The position numbers and the translations under genes were made by a program. Below the pieces are notes generated by a model. It worked only from the letters and a program-made list of their open reading frames with translations. It did no database searches and was not told where the DNA came from. From NCBI RefSeq assembly GCF_001936115.1, contig NZ_MPDM01000007.1:22135-86134 (forward strand): a stretch of DNA of 64,000 nucleotides, given 5' to 3'. The stretch comes from Boudabousia marimammalium (GTDB lineage Bacteria; Actinomycetota; Actinomycetes; Actinomycetales; Actinomycetaceae). The stretch's first letter is position 1, and each line of letters begins with the position of its first letter. Positions 46,205 to 54,506 of the stretch are shown here, in pieces.

Positions 46205-46897
46205 TTACTTAGCAGCAAAGAATAGCTTGTTGAGTTCCAGTGGCTCTATGTACTTGCCATCTTTGTAGACTCGCATGTTCCCCGAAGCAATTTCGTCAAT
46301 CAGAATAACTTCACCATCTTTGTCATAACCAAACTCGAACTTAATGTCGTAGAGGTCTAGGCCACGAGCTGACATTTCATCTGCAACGACGCGGGTAATC
46401 TTCTGGGTCATTTCTTTCACCGCATCGTACTGCTGCGGTGTCATCACGCCCAGAACTTCCAGCCCGTCTTTTGTAACGAGAGGGTCACCCTTAGCATCAT
46501 TTTTGAAGGTCATTTCAACGTATGCGGGCAGGTCTGCGCCAAGCTCTACATACTCTGAGTAGCGACGGTGGAAGCTGCCCACTGCCTTGTAACGGCAAAT
46601 CACTTCGAGACCTTCACCGAAGGTAGTTGCCGGGATAACTTCCATGGTGGTGTCCTCAAAATTGGTGGAGACGAAGTGGGTCTTAATGCCTTTTTCTTGC
46701 AAAATTTCAAAGAAGAGGGTGGTCATCTTCAAGTTGATAGCACCAACCCCAGCAATGGTTAAACCTACTGAGTTTTCACCCGGATCAAAAACACCGTCTT
46801 TTCCGGTAACATCGTCTTTGAACTTAAGTTCGTAGTTGCCGTTTTCGAGAGCGAAAACGTCTTTGGTCTTACCTGAATATACCAGTTTTTTATTCAT
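46205..46897 (-). CDS. purC: Phosphoribosylaminoimidazole-succinocarboxamide synthase
   Basis: 230 residues. [13 protein letters not shown] at the start (YSGKTK phosphate loop), [42 protein letters not shown] and [27 protein letters not shown]. Step 7: CAIR + Asp + ATP to SAICAR. Short, clostridial-type PurC. ATG 46897 with GCGAAGGAATTCTG ahead; 24 bases after purE. Confidence 0.96.
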   Translation of the reverse strand: MNKKLVYSGKTKDVFALENGNYELKFKDDVTGKDGVFDPGENSVGLTIAGVGAINLKMTTLFFEILQEKGIKTHFVSTNFEDTTMEVIPATTFGEGLEVICRYKAVGSFHRRYSEYVELGADLPAYVEMTFKNDAKGDPLVTKDGLEVLGVMTPQQYDAVKEMTQKITRVVADEMSARGLDLYDIKFEFGYDKDGEVILIDEIASGNMRVYKDGKYIEPLELNKLFFAAK

Positions 46898-46921
46898 CAG
46901 AATTCCTTCGCGGTTGTGTTA

Positions 46922-47419
46922 TTAGTGGGTTAAATAGGTGGTAGAAATAGTCAAATTTTTTGCCAAAACATTGCGAGTGTCAGCTTCACGCTGGTCACGC
47001 AGTGTTTTGGCAATCTGATCATCATTGACGGCCAGTATCTGGCAGGCAAGAATTGCAGCATTCTTTGCTCCGTCAATAGCTACAGTCGCTACTGGAATGC
47101 CGGGCGGCATTTGGACAGTAGAAAGTAATGCGTCCATGCCATCAAGATTTTTCGATGTGCATGGGATTCCAATAACAGGCAACAAGGTGTTCGCTGCAAG
47201 AACACCTGCGAGATGAGCAGCCATGCCAGCTGCAGCGATGATGACCCCGTAGCCATTTTCTTTGGCTGTACGAGCAAAATTTATTGCTTCGTCTGGAGTC
47301 CGGTGGGCAGAGAATACGTTAACCGTAAATTCGACCCCTGATTGTTGTAGATAGTGAATTGCTTTTTCAATAACCGGCAGATCGCTGTCACTTCCCATGA
47401 CGATGCCAATCTTTTTCAC
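46922..47419 (-). CDS. purE: N5-carboxyaminoimidazole ribonucleotide mutase PurE
   Basis: 165 residues from GTG 47419, which has GGAGGACAA directly ahead. An in-frame ATG at 47500 opens 27 codons earlier, but it lies inside the riboswitch and terminator, so it is not used. Marks: GIVMGSDSDLPVI, VFSAHRTPDEA, AAAGMAAHLAGVLAANTLLPVIGIPC and STVQMPPGIPVATVAI (class I PurE). NCAIR to CAIR (step 6). PurK, which makes NCAIR, is not in this window. First gene of the ten-gene operon. Confidence 0.96.
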   Translation of the reverse strand: MKKIGIVMGSDSDLPVIEKAIHYLQQSGVEFTVNVFSAHRTPDEAINFARTAKENGYGVIIAAAGMAAHLAGVLAANTLLPVIGIPCTSKNLDGMDALLSTVQMPPGIPVATVAIDGAKNAAILACQILAVNDDQIAKTLRDQREADTRNVLAKNLTISTTYLTH

Positions 47420-47441
47420 TTGTCCTCCACAAACTAAAAAA

Positions 47442-47469
47442 GGGTACATTTCAGGATTGAAATGTACCC
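47442..47469 (-). terminator. Leader terminator ahead of purE (attenuator)
   Basis: Perfect 12-bp stem GGGTACATTTCA / TGAAATGTACCC with a 4-base loop, followed by TTTTTT, between the riboswitch aptamer and the purE start. The first six bases (GGGTAC) are also the 3' end of the aptamer, so the two structures exclude each other. An intrinsic terminator inside the leader means the operon is controlled by premature termination. Confidence 0.93.
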
Positions 47470-47541
47470 AGACGGACGATGTGCGACACCTTGGCTCCAT
47501 GTTGTTAATTCAACTTATACCGTCAGTCACCAAGGCTGATT
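47464..47541 (-). ncRNA. ZTP (pfl-type) riboswitch
   Basis: On the minus strand the order is CCTTGG, TGACTGACGG, a variable loop, ACATGGAG, CCAAGG, a short linker, then GTCCGTCTGGGTAC. This is the pfl/ZTP plan: P1 helix CCTTGG/CCAAGG enclosing the conserved UGACUGGCG-like strand and the (G/C)GGAG strand, and the CCGCCUGGGCA-like 3' block, with C to U changes only. ZTP riboswitches sense Z nucleotides that build up when 10-formyl-THF is scarce and turn on purine or folate genes. Ligand binding should keep the 3' block from joining the terminator. The class was recognised by motif only. Confidence 0.85.
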
Positions 47542-47552
47542 TGGTAGCTTCA

Positions 47553-47581
47553 CTTTAACAGTGGGAAGCGACTACCGTCAA
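47553..47581 (-). promoter_or_regulatory. Promoter of the purine operon
   Basis: On the minus strand a -35 box TTGACG (47581-47576), a 17-base spacer and a -10 like TTAAAG (47558-47553) lie directly ahead of the riboswitch. Predicted transcript start near 47546, which leaves the aptamer at the 5' end of the RNA. Confidence 0.6.
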
Positions 47582-47816
47582 GGGTCAAATCACAGCATTT
47601 ACTCATGTGTCCGATAACTTTGCGCCGGTGTAGCCCTTGTTCATACTGAGATTTCAAGCTACTTTCACGGATTCATCTGCCGTATAACGATTAGGCAACA
47701 AACAGGTCAGAGAGAAAGATGATGCAGCATTCCAGATTCTCAGGCTGTTGCCAAAAATTTTTAGGTCAACAACTGTTAAACTGCAAGTATCTGTGGATTC
47801 CAAAAGAGGGGACATC

Positions 47817-50015
47817 ATGCGCCAGAAATTGGGGAGTTACCGTCGACTGGCACTTTCTTCTGCTACCGCACTTGCCTGCCTTGGGTTAGTTCTGTTTTCG
47901 CCTCTGGTTGAGAGCGTACCGAGGGCGAGCGCCGCCACCGAAACAGTGGTAACCGCAGCATCCTCGACCCCCAATCTCCCTGCGGCACCCAGCACGGTCA
48001 ACACGGTCAACCCGATGTCCACTGCCAGCTGGGATGTTCACGACCCTGATGGGTACCTGAAGGACCCCGCAAGCGCCGACCAAAACATGACGATTTGTTC
48101 TTCTGAGAAGACGCATTGTAAGTTCGCGATCGTGCAGTCTTTTACTGGCGGCGATGTCTCCTCTGCCGCCATTAAGTTTGCAGAAACCAACGGTTTAGGT
48201 AGCGAAGACCTAATGCTGTTCATTGGCGTTGAGAAACGCAAATACACGTACATTCTGGGCTCTGATGTGTCCTTGCGTTCAAGTTTGAAACAAGAGTTGG
48301 ATAGCCAGACCGCCCCAATTCTGAAACAAGCCATTGAAAGTGGGGACTGGGACACAGCGGTCAAAGAGGCCGGCACTTTGATGGGCACTACCCTGTTGGA
48401 ATCTGGAACCTCCAGCAACAGCTCCTCCACCCCGGGCTCAGTGCATCCCAAATCAAACATCGAGGATACAGTGGAAGGGCTTATAGCGCTGATCTTCATC
48501 TTCATTATGTTTGCGCTTCCGGTGTACTTCATTGTCAAGTTCGTGAAAATGATTAAGCGCAGGCGCCGTTGGAGGGAACAATGGGTGGCGGAGGAAGCGT
48601 TAGCTGCGCAAAACCGTAATCCGGCCACCCCAAACCCAACTGAACAATGGGCTAGTCTGGACACGAAAACACTGGCAGAGCGTGCCAATACAGGCTTGTT
48701 GAACGTGGATAATGGTTTGCGCGACGCCGAGGATGAGTTAGAGTTCGCACGCATCCAGTTTGGGAGATCCGACACTGACCAATTCGACAGCATCATTGCG
48801 CAATCAAAACCACGCATTACGCAAGCCTGGAAGTTGCTCTCGCAGAGCCATTCGGAAAGTGATGAGCAAAAGCGCCGCGGCTTGTATCTGGATATTTTGC
48901 AACTGGTCACTGAGGTTGATAGAGAGATCGGCGCGCAACGCGGTAGTTTTGAAAAACTTCGCACGCAGGTCAAAGAAGTCCCTAACGAGATTCCCGCTAT
49001 GCGCGACCGCCTAGCTGAACTGCTGGCTGAAGAAGCGACTTGGGCGCTGGAACTGAGCGCTTTACGTGCCTCGTTCCCAACCACTCAGCTTGACTCCCTT
49101 GAAGCCATCCCACAGCGCATCAAGAGCCTGATTGAATCCTCAGAGATTGCCCTAAAAGAGGCAGAGAGAGCGCTGGCGAACGGAAATGGCTCCCAGTCAC
49201 AGCACCGCTTGCAGTTGGCTCAACGCACCTACACCCAAGCCGTGCAGCTACGCAAACAGCTTGGAGAGGCGAACATTACCCTGTCTCAGGCCTCAGATTT
49301 GCTAGTCCGGGCAGTTGCCTCCATTAGTAGCGACCTACAGGATATGACGCGGCTAGGAGTTGGCGACGCCACAGTTGGAGGTTTCGCGAAGGAAGCCCGC
49401 AAAGCCGTTGACCAGGCCAACCGGGCCCGCGCCGGGGAGGCAGACCCGATTGCAGCTTTGGAAAAGCTCAGCGAAGCTGAACGCGCCCTCGACACCATCT
49501 TGGTCCCCTACCGGGGAGCCGAAGAAGCTAAGAAGCGGGAGATTACCCGCGTCTCTTTACGCCTAGCTGACGTGCAGGCGACTGTTGATCGGGCGCGTTC
49601 CTATGTGCAGCTCAACCGTGGCGTTGCCCCCGCAGAGGCACGTATGGAACTAGCCAGTGCGGAAGACAAGATAGCGCAAAGCGCAAAAATGCTGGAAACT
49701 TCACCCGCCTTAGCTGAGAACCTGATTGAAGAAGCCGGGCGACACGCAAACCAGGTCATGAAGCTGGTTTATGGTCTGATTGCCACGCACAGATCCAATC
49801 CGGGGAATCAGCCCACAGATTTGCTGACCGGCCTGATTCTAGGTGGCATAATGAACGGCGGTTCACGACACACATGGGGTTCTTCGCAGACCAGCTGGGG
49901 ATCTGGCAGCATCTTCGATTCATCAGATTCATCCAGTAGCTTCAGCAGTTTCGGGGGCGGCGGGTTCAGCTTCGGCGGGGGCGGATTCAGCTCCACCGGG
50001 GGAAGCAGTTTCTAG
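47817..50015 (+). CDS. Large TPM-domain membrane protein (YgcG type)
   Basis: 732 residues from ATG 47817 with AGAGGGGACATC ahead; the frame is open to 47748 without a ribosome binding site. Signal peptide (about 1-40), TPM domain (about 60-190) with SWDVHDPDGYLKDPA and LMLFIGVEKRKYTYILG, a membrane helix (about 222-246, LIALIFIFIMFALPVYFIVKFV), a long helical, coiled-coil region (about 290-650) and a Gly/Ser/Phe-rich end (SFGGGGFSSTGG). Upstream of PspA on the same strand, an association seen in Actinobacteria and linked to envelope stress. Divergent from the purine operon. Confidence 0.85.
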   Translation: MRQKLGSYRRLALSSATALACLGLVLFSPLVESVPRASAATETVVTAASSTPNLPAAPSTVNTVNPMSTASWDVHDPDGYLKDPASADQNMTICSSEKTHCKFAIVQSFTGGDVSSAAIKFAETNGLGSEDLMLFIGVEKRKYTYILGSDVSLRSSLKQELDSQTAPILKQAIESGDWDTAVKEAGTLMGTTLLESGTSSNSSSTPGSVHPKSNIEDTVEGLIALIFIFIMFALPVYFIVKFVKMIKRRRRWREQWVAEEALAAQNRNPATPNPTEQWASLDTKTLAERANTGLLNVDNGLRDAEDELEFARIQFGRSDTDQFDSIIAQSKPRITQAWKLLSQSHSESDEQKRRGLYLDILQLVTEVDREIGAQRGSFEKLRTQVKEVPNEIPAMRDRLAELLAEEATWALELSALRASFPTTQLDSLEAIPQRIKSLIESSEIALKEAERALANGNGSQSQHRLQLAQRTYTQAVQLRKQLGEANITLSQASDLLVRAVASISSDLQDMTRLGVGDATVGGFAKEARKAVDQANRARAGEADPIAALEKLSEAERALDTILVPYRGAEEAKKREITRVSLRLADVQATVDRARSYVQLNRGVAPAEARMELASAEDKIAQSAKMLETSPALAENLIEEAGRHANQVMKLVYGLIATHRSNPGNQPTDLLTGLILGGIMNGGSRHTWGSSQTSWGSGSIFDSSDSSSSFSSFGGGGFSFGGGGFSSTGGSSF

Positions 50016-50146
50016 AGACTTACGCCCTCGTTCAGGCAGGTGAAGATTCGTGCGACTCTTAATCTGCTTTATCACCCGCAGTTTTTCAGATACTCTATAA
50101 ATGTCGTCTGGCAAGGTAGTCAGACAGTAAAGAAGGGGAAATACAA

Positions 50147-50866
50147 ATGGCCGAAAAGCAATCCATCCTAGGTCGGATTAGCCAACTCGCGAAGGCTAAT
50201 ATCAACGCAATGCTTGATCGCGCTGAGGACCCAGAAAAAATGCTGGATCAGATGATCCGCGACTACACCAACTCCATTGCTGAAGCAGAGTCAGCAGTGG
50301 CACAAACTATCGGCAACCTTCGGCTGGCTGAAAGTGATTACGCTGCAGATCTAGCTGCCGCAGAAGACTGGGGCAAGAAAGCTGCCCTAGCGTCACAGCG
50401 CGCTGAGGAGCTACGCGCCAAGGGCGAGGCAGACAACGCAGATAAGTTTGACAAGCTGGCGCGCGTGGCTTTGGGAAAGCAGATTACTGCAGAGCGCGAA
50501 GCTAAGGACGCTGAACCGATGCTGGAGCAGCAGCGCATTATGGTAGATAAGCTCAAGGACGGCGTCTCCACCATGCGCGACAAGCTGGAAAGCTTGAAAA
50601 CCAAACGCGATGAGCTGGTAGCTCGCTCCAAGAGCGCTGCCGCCCAGACCGTCGTTCAAGACGCTGTCTCCAAGATTTCCGTGCTGGACCCCGCCTCAGA
50701 ACTATCCCGTTTCGAAGAGCGCGTTCGCCGTGAAGAAGCCTACGCTCAGGGCCGCAGCGAGCTCGCCGCTGAAAGCCTAGAAAGCCAGTTCTCAGAGCTG
50801 GACGCTATGGGCGATGATGCTGAAATTGAGGCACGCCTCTCCGAACTGAAAAAGAACGGCAACTGA
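50147..50866 (+). CDS. pspA: PspA/IM30 (Vipp1-like) envelope stress protein
   Basis: 239 residues, ESCRT-III-like coiled coil. Begins SILGRISQLAKANINAMLDRAEDPEKMLDQMIRDY, the standard PspA start, then charged heptads to residue 180 and RRE-rich C-terminal (FEERVRREEAYAQGRSEL). It binds and stabilises the inner face of the membrane under proton-motive-force stress. Own ribosome binding site AGAAGGGG, 130 bases after the TPM gene. Confidence 0.95.
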   Translation: MAEKQSILGRISQLAKANINAMLDRAEDPEKMLDQMIRDYTNSIAEAESAVAQTIGNLRLAESDYAADLAAAEDWGKKAALASQRAEELRAKGEADNADKFDKLARVALGKQITAEREAKDAEPMLEQQRIMVDKLKDGVSTMRDKLESLKTKRDELVARSKSAAAQTVVQDAVSKISVLDPASELSRFEERVRREEAYAQGRSELAAESLESQFSELDAMGDDAEIEARLSELKKNGN

Positions 50867-50911
50867 TATCCCGTTGAGGAGTATTCACACATTTGAAACG
50901 GTGATTATTTA

Positions 50912-51475
50912 ATGAATTCTGAAGCAACCTACCTCCTCGTCGACGGCGAGAATATCGATGCCACCCTCGGCATGTCCGTGCTGGGTCGTCGCCCCGACAA
51001 AGAGGAACGCCCCCGCTGGGATCGCATCCTGGAATACACCTTTGAACGCTGGGATGAGGGAGCTACCGGCCTGTTCTTCCTGAACGCCTCAAGCGGCTTC
51101 ATGCCGATGAACTTTGTTCAAGCGCTAGTCGCAATGCAATACCAGCCCATTCCATTGGCAGGCGAAGGCAACGAAAAAGTAGTTGATATTGGTATCCAAA
51201 GAACTTTGGAAGCCATTTTGGACCAGGGTTTTGGCGACGTCATTTTGGCCAGCCACGACGCTGATTTCGCTCCCCAACTACAGGCACTTATCGATGATGG
51301 GCGCCGCGTGGGAGTGATGTGCTTCCGCGAGTTCGCCTCCCAGCAACTCACCGATATGGCTGAGCATGGTCTCCACATCTACGATCTGGAATACGATGTC
51401 AAAGCCTTCCAAGTACAGTTGCCCCGGTTGGAGATTATTCCTCTTTCTGAGTTTGACCCAAGCCGGTACCTGTAA
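50912..51475 (+). CDS. NYN-domain (PIN-like) RNase
   Basis: 187 residues. Acidic residues of a PIN-like fold: LLVDGENIDA near the start, GNEKVVDIGIQRTLE with conserved Lys/Asp, VILASHDADFAPQLQALIDDGRRVGVM and RE. NYN domains are metal-dependent RNases of the Ribonuclease E-like PIN group; the four Asp/Asn positions of the active site are present. Operon with pspA (45 bases). A role in RNA quality control under stress is inferred. Confidence 0.85.
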   Translation: MNSEATYLLVDGENIDATLGMSVLGRRPDKEERPRWDRILEYTFERWDEGATGLFFLNASSGFMPMNFVQALVAMQYQPIPLAGEGNEKVVDIGIQRTLEAILDQGFGDVILASHDADFAPQLQALIDDGRRVGVMCFREFASQQLTDMAEHGLHIYDLEYDVKAFQVQLPRLEIIPLSEFDPSRYL

Positions 51476-51493
51476 ACAACCTAATAGCGGTCG

Positions 51494-52486
51494 TCAGAAT
51501 TTTCTGCGACGCGAAGTTGCCCGGGCGCGCTCTAAAGTGGCGCGCCCGGTGTCTTCGTCCACCACCAGATCAGTGACAACACCGGTACGCAAAGCACCCA
51601 AAAGGGCGGACGCTTTATTCTGCCCCGCCACGACGCAGAGGCGACGATCAACCCGCATTAGCTCCTTCGGAGTAGGGCCAGAGGCACGCTTATTTAGCTC
51701 GATATCCTCATAGGTGCCGTCTTCGCGTAGCAAGACCGTACAAACATCTCCCACTACTCCATCATTAGACAGTTCAGCGACCTGCTCAGACTCCAGATAA
51801 CCGCCCGAGTAAACTAGGGACGGAACCGAAGAGTGGAAAGCTCCCACACCGAAAACCATCAGATCGGCGTCATGGATCAAATCGACTACGGACAGCACCG
51901 CACGCTCTTTCCACATCGCCTGCTTGGTTTCCACATAGTCAAAGAAAGCGGGGACGGGGAAGGGTACTATTTCGGCATCAAATACCTCTACTGCGCGACT
52001 CAAAACCGTGTCAGCATGCGTATATCCTTGATTTCGCAGGGAGGTTGAACCATTCAGCTGCACGACGGTGACATTCTCACGCGGAGAAGGAGTCACGTGA
52101 CGGAGCACCTCTGAAGTAGTATTACCCCACGCGACGCCAATCACTTGGTCGTTTGTGACCATATGATTAAGTCTTTCAGCAGCAACTTTTGCAACCGTTG
52201 ACAAACGTGCAACTGCAGTCAACGGGCGCCGGATTGGAACACAAACGACATTAATTCCAAAAGTGTCTTCCAAAGCTAGGGCAGTATCAGACTTACTTAC
52301 TGAATCCACACTGATTCGAACGATTCCGGTCTCTCTCGCGAAAGCCAATAGACGTGACACCGTAGACCGGGACACCCCCAGAGCACGAGCGATAGAATCC
52401 ATCGTGTCTAGGTTCAAGTAGTACATTTCCGCGGCGGCTTGCGCCAGTTCAGCTCTTTTGCTCACAGTCAACAGTATGTCATGCAC
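51494..52486 (-). CDS. SorC/DeoR-type sugar-binding transcriptional regulator
   Basis: 330 residues from GTG 52486. An N-terminal helix-turn-helix (AEMYYLNLDTMDSIARALGVSRSTVSRLLAFARE) and the SorC sugar-binding domain: VIGVAWGNTTSEVLRH, a phosphate loop, LVFGVGAFHS and DGVVGDVCTVLLREDG. SorC proteins sense phosphorylated sugars. Divergent from glpD, so it likely controls the glycerol operon with a triose or glycerol phosphate as signal. A second GTG at 52465 is a possible alternative start. Two direct repeats immediately upstream are candidate operators. Confidence 0.85.
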   Translation of the reverse strand: MHDILLTVSKRAELAQAAAEMYYLNLDTMDSIARALGVSRSTVSRLLAFARETGIVRISVDSVSKSDTALALEDTFGINVVCVPIRRPLTAVARLSTVAKVAAERLNHMVTNDQVIGVAWGNTTSEVLRHVTPSPRENVTVVQLNGSTSLRNQGYTHADTVLSRAVEVFDAEIVPFPVPAFFDYVETKQAMWKERAVLSVVDLIHDADLMVFGVGAFHSSVPSLVYSGGYLESEQVAELSNDGVVGDVCTVLLREDGTYEDIELNKRASGPTPKELMRVDRRLCVVAGQNKASALLGALRTGVVTDLVVDEDTGRATLERARATSRRRKF

Positions 52487-52490
52487 AAAG

Positions 52491-52512
52491 GTGCAAATCT
52501 AGTGCAAATCTA
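52491..52512 (+). promoter_or_regulatory. Tandem operator candidates in the glpD/SorC intergenic region
   Basis: Two directly adjoining 11-base copies of GTGCAAATCTA (52491-52501, 52502-52512), next to the regulator start and about 100 bases ahead of glpD. Direct repeats at this place are typical for a SorC/DeoR-type tetramer. Confidence 0.6.
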
Positions 52513-52607
52513 TTCAAGCACAGGTGAGTTGTACCATAATGGATACGTTGGGTCGAAGCGGACCCTTATCAAAACAACCGTAAATATAGTAAATCTGAGG
52601 AGTCAAG

Positions 52608-54332
52608 ATGACATCCGCATTATCAGCAGAACAACGCAAAGAATCCCTGCAAGACATGACAAAGGAGCCGCTCGACATCCTCGTCATTGGCGGCGGTGTG
52701 ACCGGCGCAGGCATCGCCCTCGACGCCGCCACGCGCGGACTCCGCGTCGGCATCGTGGAAGCCCAAGACTGGGCCCAAGGTACTTCATCCCGCTCATCCA
52801 AACTGGTACACGGCGGCTTGCGTTACCTCTACAACCTCGACTTCCTTCTAGTGGCCGAAGCACTCCGCGAACGCGGCCTCCTCCTCACCCACACCGCTCC
52901 CCACTTAGTTAAGGCTCAGCCTTTCTTGTGGCCACTAAAGACCCCCGTGATTGAGCGTTCCTACTCTGCGATTGGCGTTGGCATGTACGACGCCCTCGCC
53001 CAGGTAGCTCACCGCGGTTCAGTGCCAATCCAGAAGCACTACACCAAGGCTGGCGCACTAAAGGTCTTCCCTGACGTTCGCGACGATCAGATTACCGGCG
53101 CTATCGAGTTCTACGACTCTCGTGTGGATGACGCCCGCCTAGTTGTCACCCTCGTCCGTACCGCCGGACGCTACGGCGCACTTTCCGCTAACCGCACTCA
53201 GGTGGTCGAGCTCAAGAAAGAAAATGGTCGTGTCGTCGGCGCCCGCCTAAAGGACCTCGAAGACGGCAAAGAATACGATGTGCAAGCTAAGCACACCATC
53301 AACGCTACCGGCGTTTGGACAGAAAAAACCCAGGCAATGGCTGACACCACTGGCGGCCTGAAGGTGCTGGCTTCTAAGGGCATCCACATAGTCATCCCGA
53401 AGGACCGCATCAAGGGCAGCACCGGCCTGTTCCTGCGTACAGAAAAGTCTGTCCTCTTCATCATTCCGTGGAAGCGCTACTGGGTTATCGGCACTACCGA
53501 TACCAAGTACCATGAGGACCTGCGCGACCCGGTTGCTGACAAGGAAGACATAGAATACATCTTGGATCACGCCAATGCCGTGCTGAAGTCGAACCTGACC
53601 GAAGACGACATCATCGGCACGTGGGCCGGCCTGCGACCTCTCCTCCAGCCGGGCACCACAGACGGAGACAAGACCAAGTCCACCAAGGTTTCCCGTGAGC
53701 ACACAGTGACTGAGGCTGCTCCTGGCCTCACCGTTATCGCTGGCGGCAAGCTGACCACATACCGCGTCATGGCCGAGGACGCGGTTGACATGGCACTGGG
53801 CAAGAAGCGCGCCAAGACACTGCCTTCACGCACCAAGGAAACCCCGCTAATTGGCGCTGACGGCTACCACGCCCTATGGAACCAACGTGAGCGTCTAGCC
53901 GCCGAAGTTGGCCTGAGCGTGGACCATGTTGAAGACCTGCTGGACCGTTACGGCTCAGACATCTTCAAACTATTCGATGCCATCGCTGAAGAACCTTCAT
54001 TGGCTAAAGAACTCAAGGAAGCACCCGAATACTTGCGAGCCGAAATTGCTTTCGCTTGCACCCATGAGGGCGCCCTCCACCTTGAGGACCTGATGGCACT
54101 GAGGACTCGTTTGAACTACGAGAAATCTGACCGCGGCCTGTCAGCAGCACCCGAGATTGCTGATATTGCCGCCACCTACCTAGGTTGGGATGACGAGCGC
54201 AAAGCTCGTGAACTTGACCTGTACAAGCAGCGTTGCGCCGCGGAAGCTGAAGCCGAAGGAATCTTCGACGAAGCTGCCGCGCAGTCTGCTCGCGCGAAGG
54301 CTGAGGACGTCACTCCTCTAGCCGATCTGTAA
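52608..54332 (+). CDS. glpD: Glycerol-3-phosphate dehydrogenase, aerobic FAD type
   Basis: 574 residues. FAD-binding start DILVIGGGVTGAGIALDAATRGL, then GTSSRSSKLVHGGLRYL, a DAO-type domain, IIPWKRYWVIGTTDTKYHED, and a C-terminal DAO_C domain (GALHLEDLMALRTRLN). It oxidises glycerol-3-phosphate to DHAP at the membrane, passing electrons to quinones. TGAGGAGTCAAG ahead of ATG 52608. First gene of the glycerol cluster. Confidence 0.96.
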   Translation: MTSALSAEQRKESLQDMTKEPLDILVIGGGVTGAGIALDAATRGLRVGIVEAQDWAQGTSSRSSKLVHGGLRYLYNLDFLLVAEALRERGLLLTHTAPHLVKAQPFLWPLKTPVIERSYSAIGVGMYDALAQVAHRGSVPIQKHYTKAGALKVFPDVRDDQITGAIEFYDSRVDDARLVVTLVRTAGRYGALSANRTQVVELKKENGRVVGARLKDLEDGKEYDVQAKHTINATGVWTEKTQAMADTTGGLKVLASKGIHIVIPKDRIKGSTGLFLRTEKSVLFIIPWKRYWVIGTTDTKYHEDLRDPVADKEDIEYILDHANAVLKSNLTEDDIIGTWAGLRPLLQPGTTDGDKTKSTKVSREHTVTEAAPGLTVIAGGKLTTYRVMAEDAVDMALGKKRAKTLPSRTKETPLIGADGYHALWNQRERLAAEVGLSVDHVEDLLDRYGSDIFKLFDAIAEEPSLAKELKEAPEYLRAEIAFACTHEGALHLEDLMALRTRLNYEKSDRGLSAAPEIADIAATYLGWDDERKARELDLYKQRCAAEAEAEGIFDEAAAQSARAKAEDVTPLADL

Positions 54333-54390
54333 GTTTCACCCGAGTGGCACTATCTTTGATAGCCGCCGCGACATACAATTAAATACACAA

Positions 54391-54480
54391 TTTGTCGGGC
54401 CAGACGGCTGAGCCTATCTCAGCCTGCGCCTGGCCCGACAAATGTGGCAAAGAAGCCACAAAGGTGTTGGGCAGTGGAGC
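54391..54480 (+). ncRNA. Structured leader between glpD and glpF
   Basis: Three hairpins in a row: a 13-bp perfect stem TTTGTCGGGCCAG / CTGGCCCGACAAA (54391-54403, 54430-54442) enclosing a 7-bp stem GGCTGAG / CTCAGCC; TGTGGC / GCCACA right after; then GGGC / GCCC close to the glpF ribosome binding site. There is no T-run, so it is not a plain terminator. It may be an RNA-processing or stability element, or an unrecognised riboregulator. Function unknown. Confidence 0.6.
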
Positions 54481-54506
54481 CCACCCTCTCTATGAAAGGA
54501 CTAATA

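Noticed and set aside
47420..47500. Upstream ATG that would lengthen PurE by 27 residues
   Set aside because: It lies inside the riboswitch and the leader terminator; GTG 47419 has a proper ribosome binding site and gives the normal PurE start.
48038..49084. 348-codon minus-strand frame in the TPM gene
   Set aside because: Shadow of the plus-strand gene, which has signal peptide, TPM domain and coiled coil.
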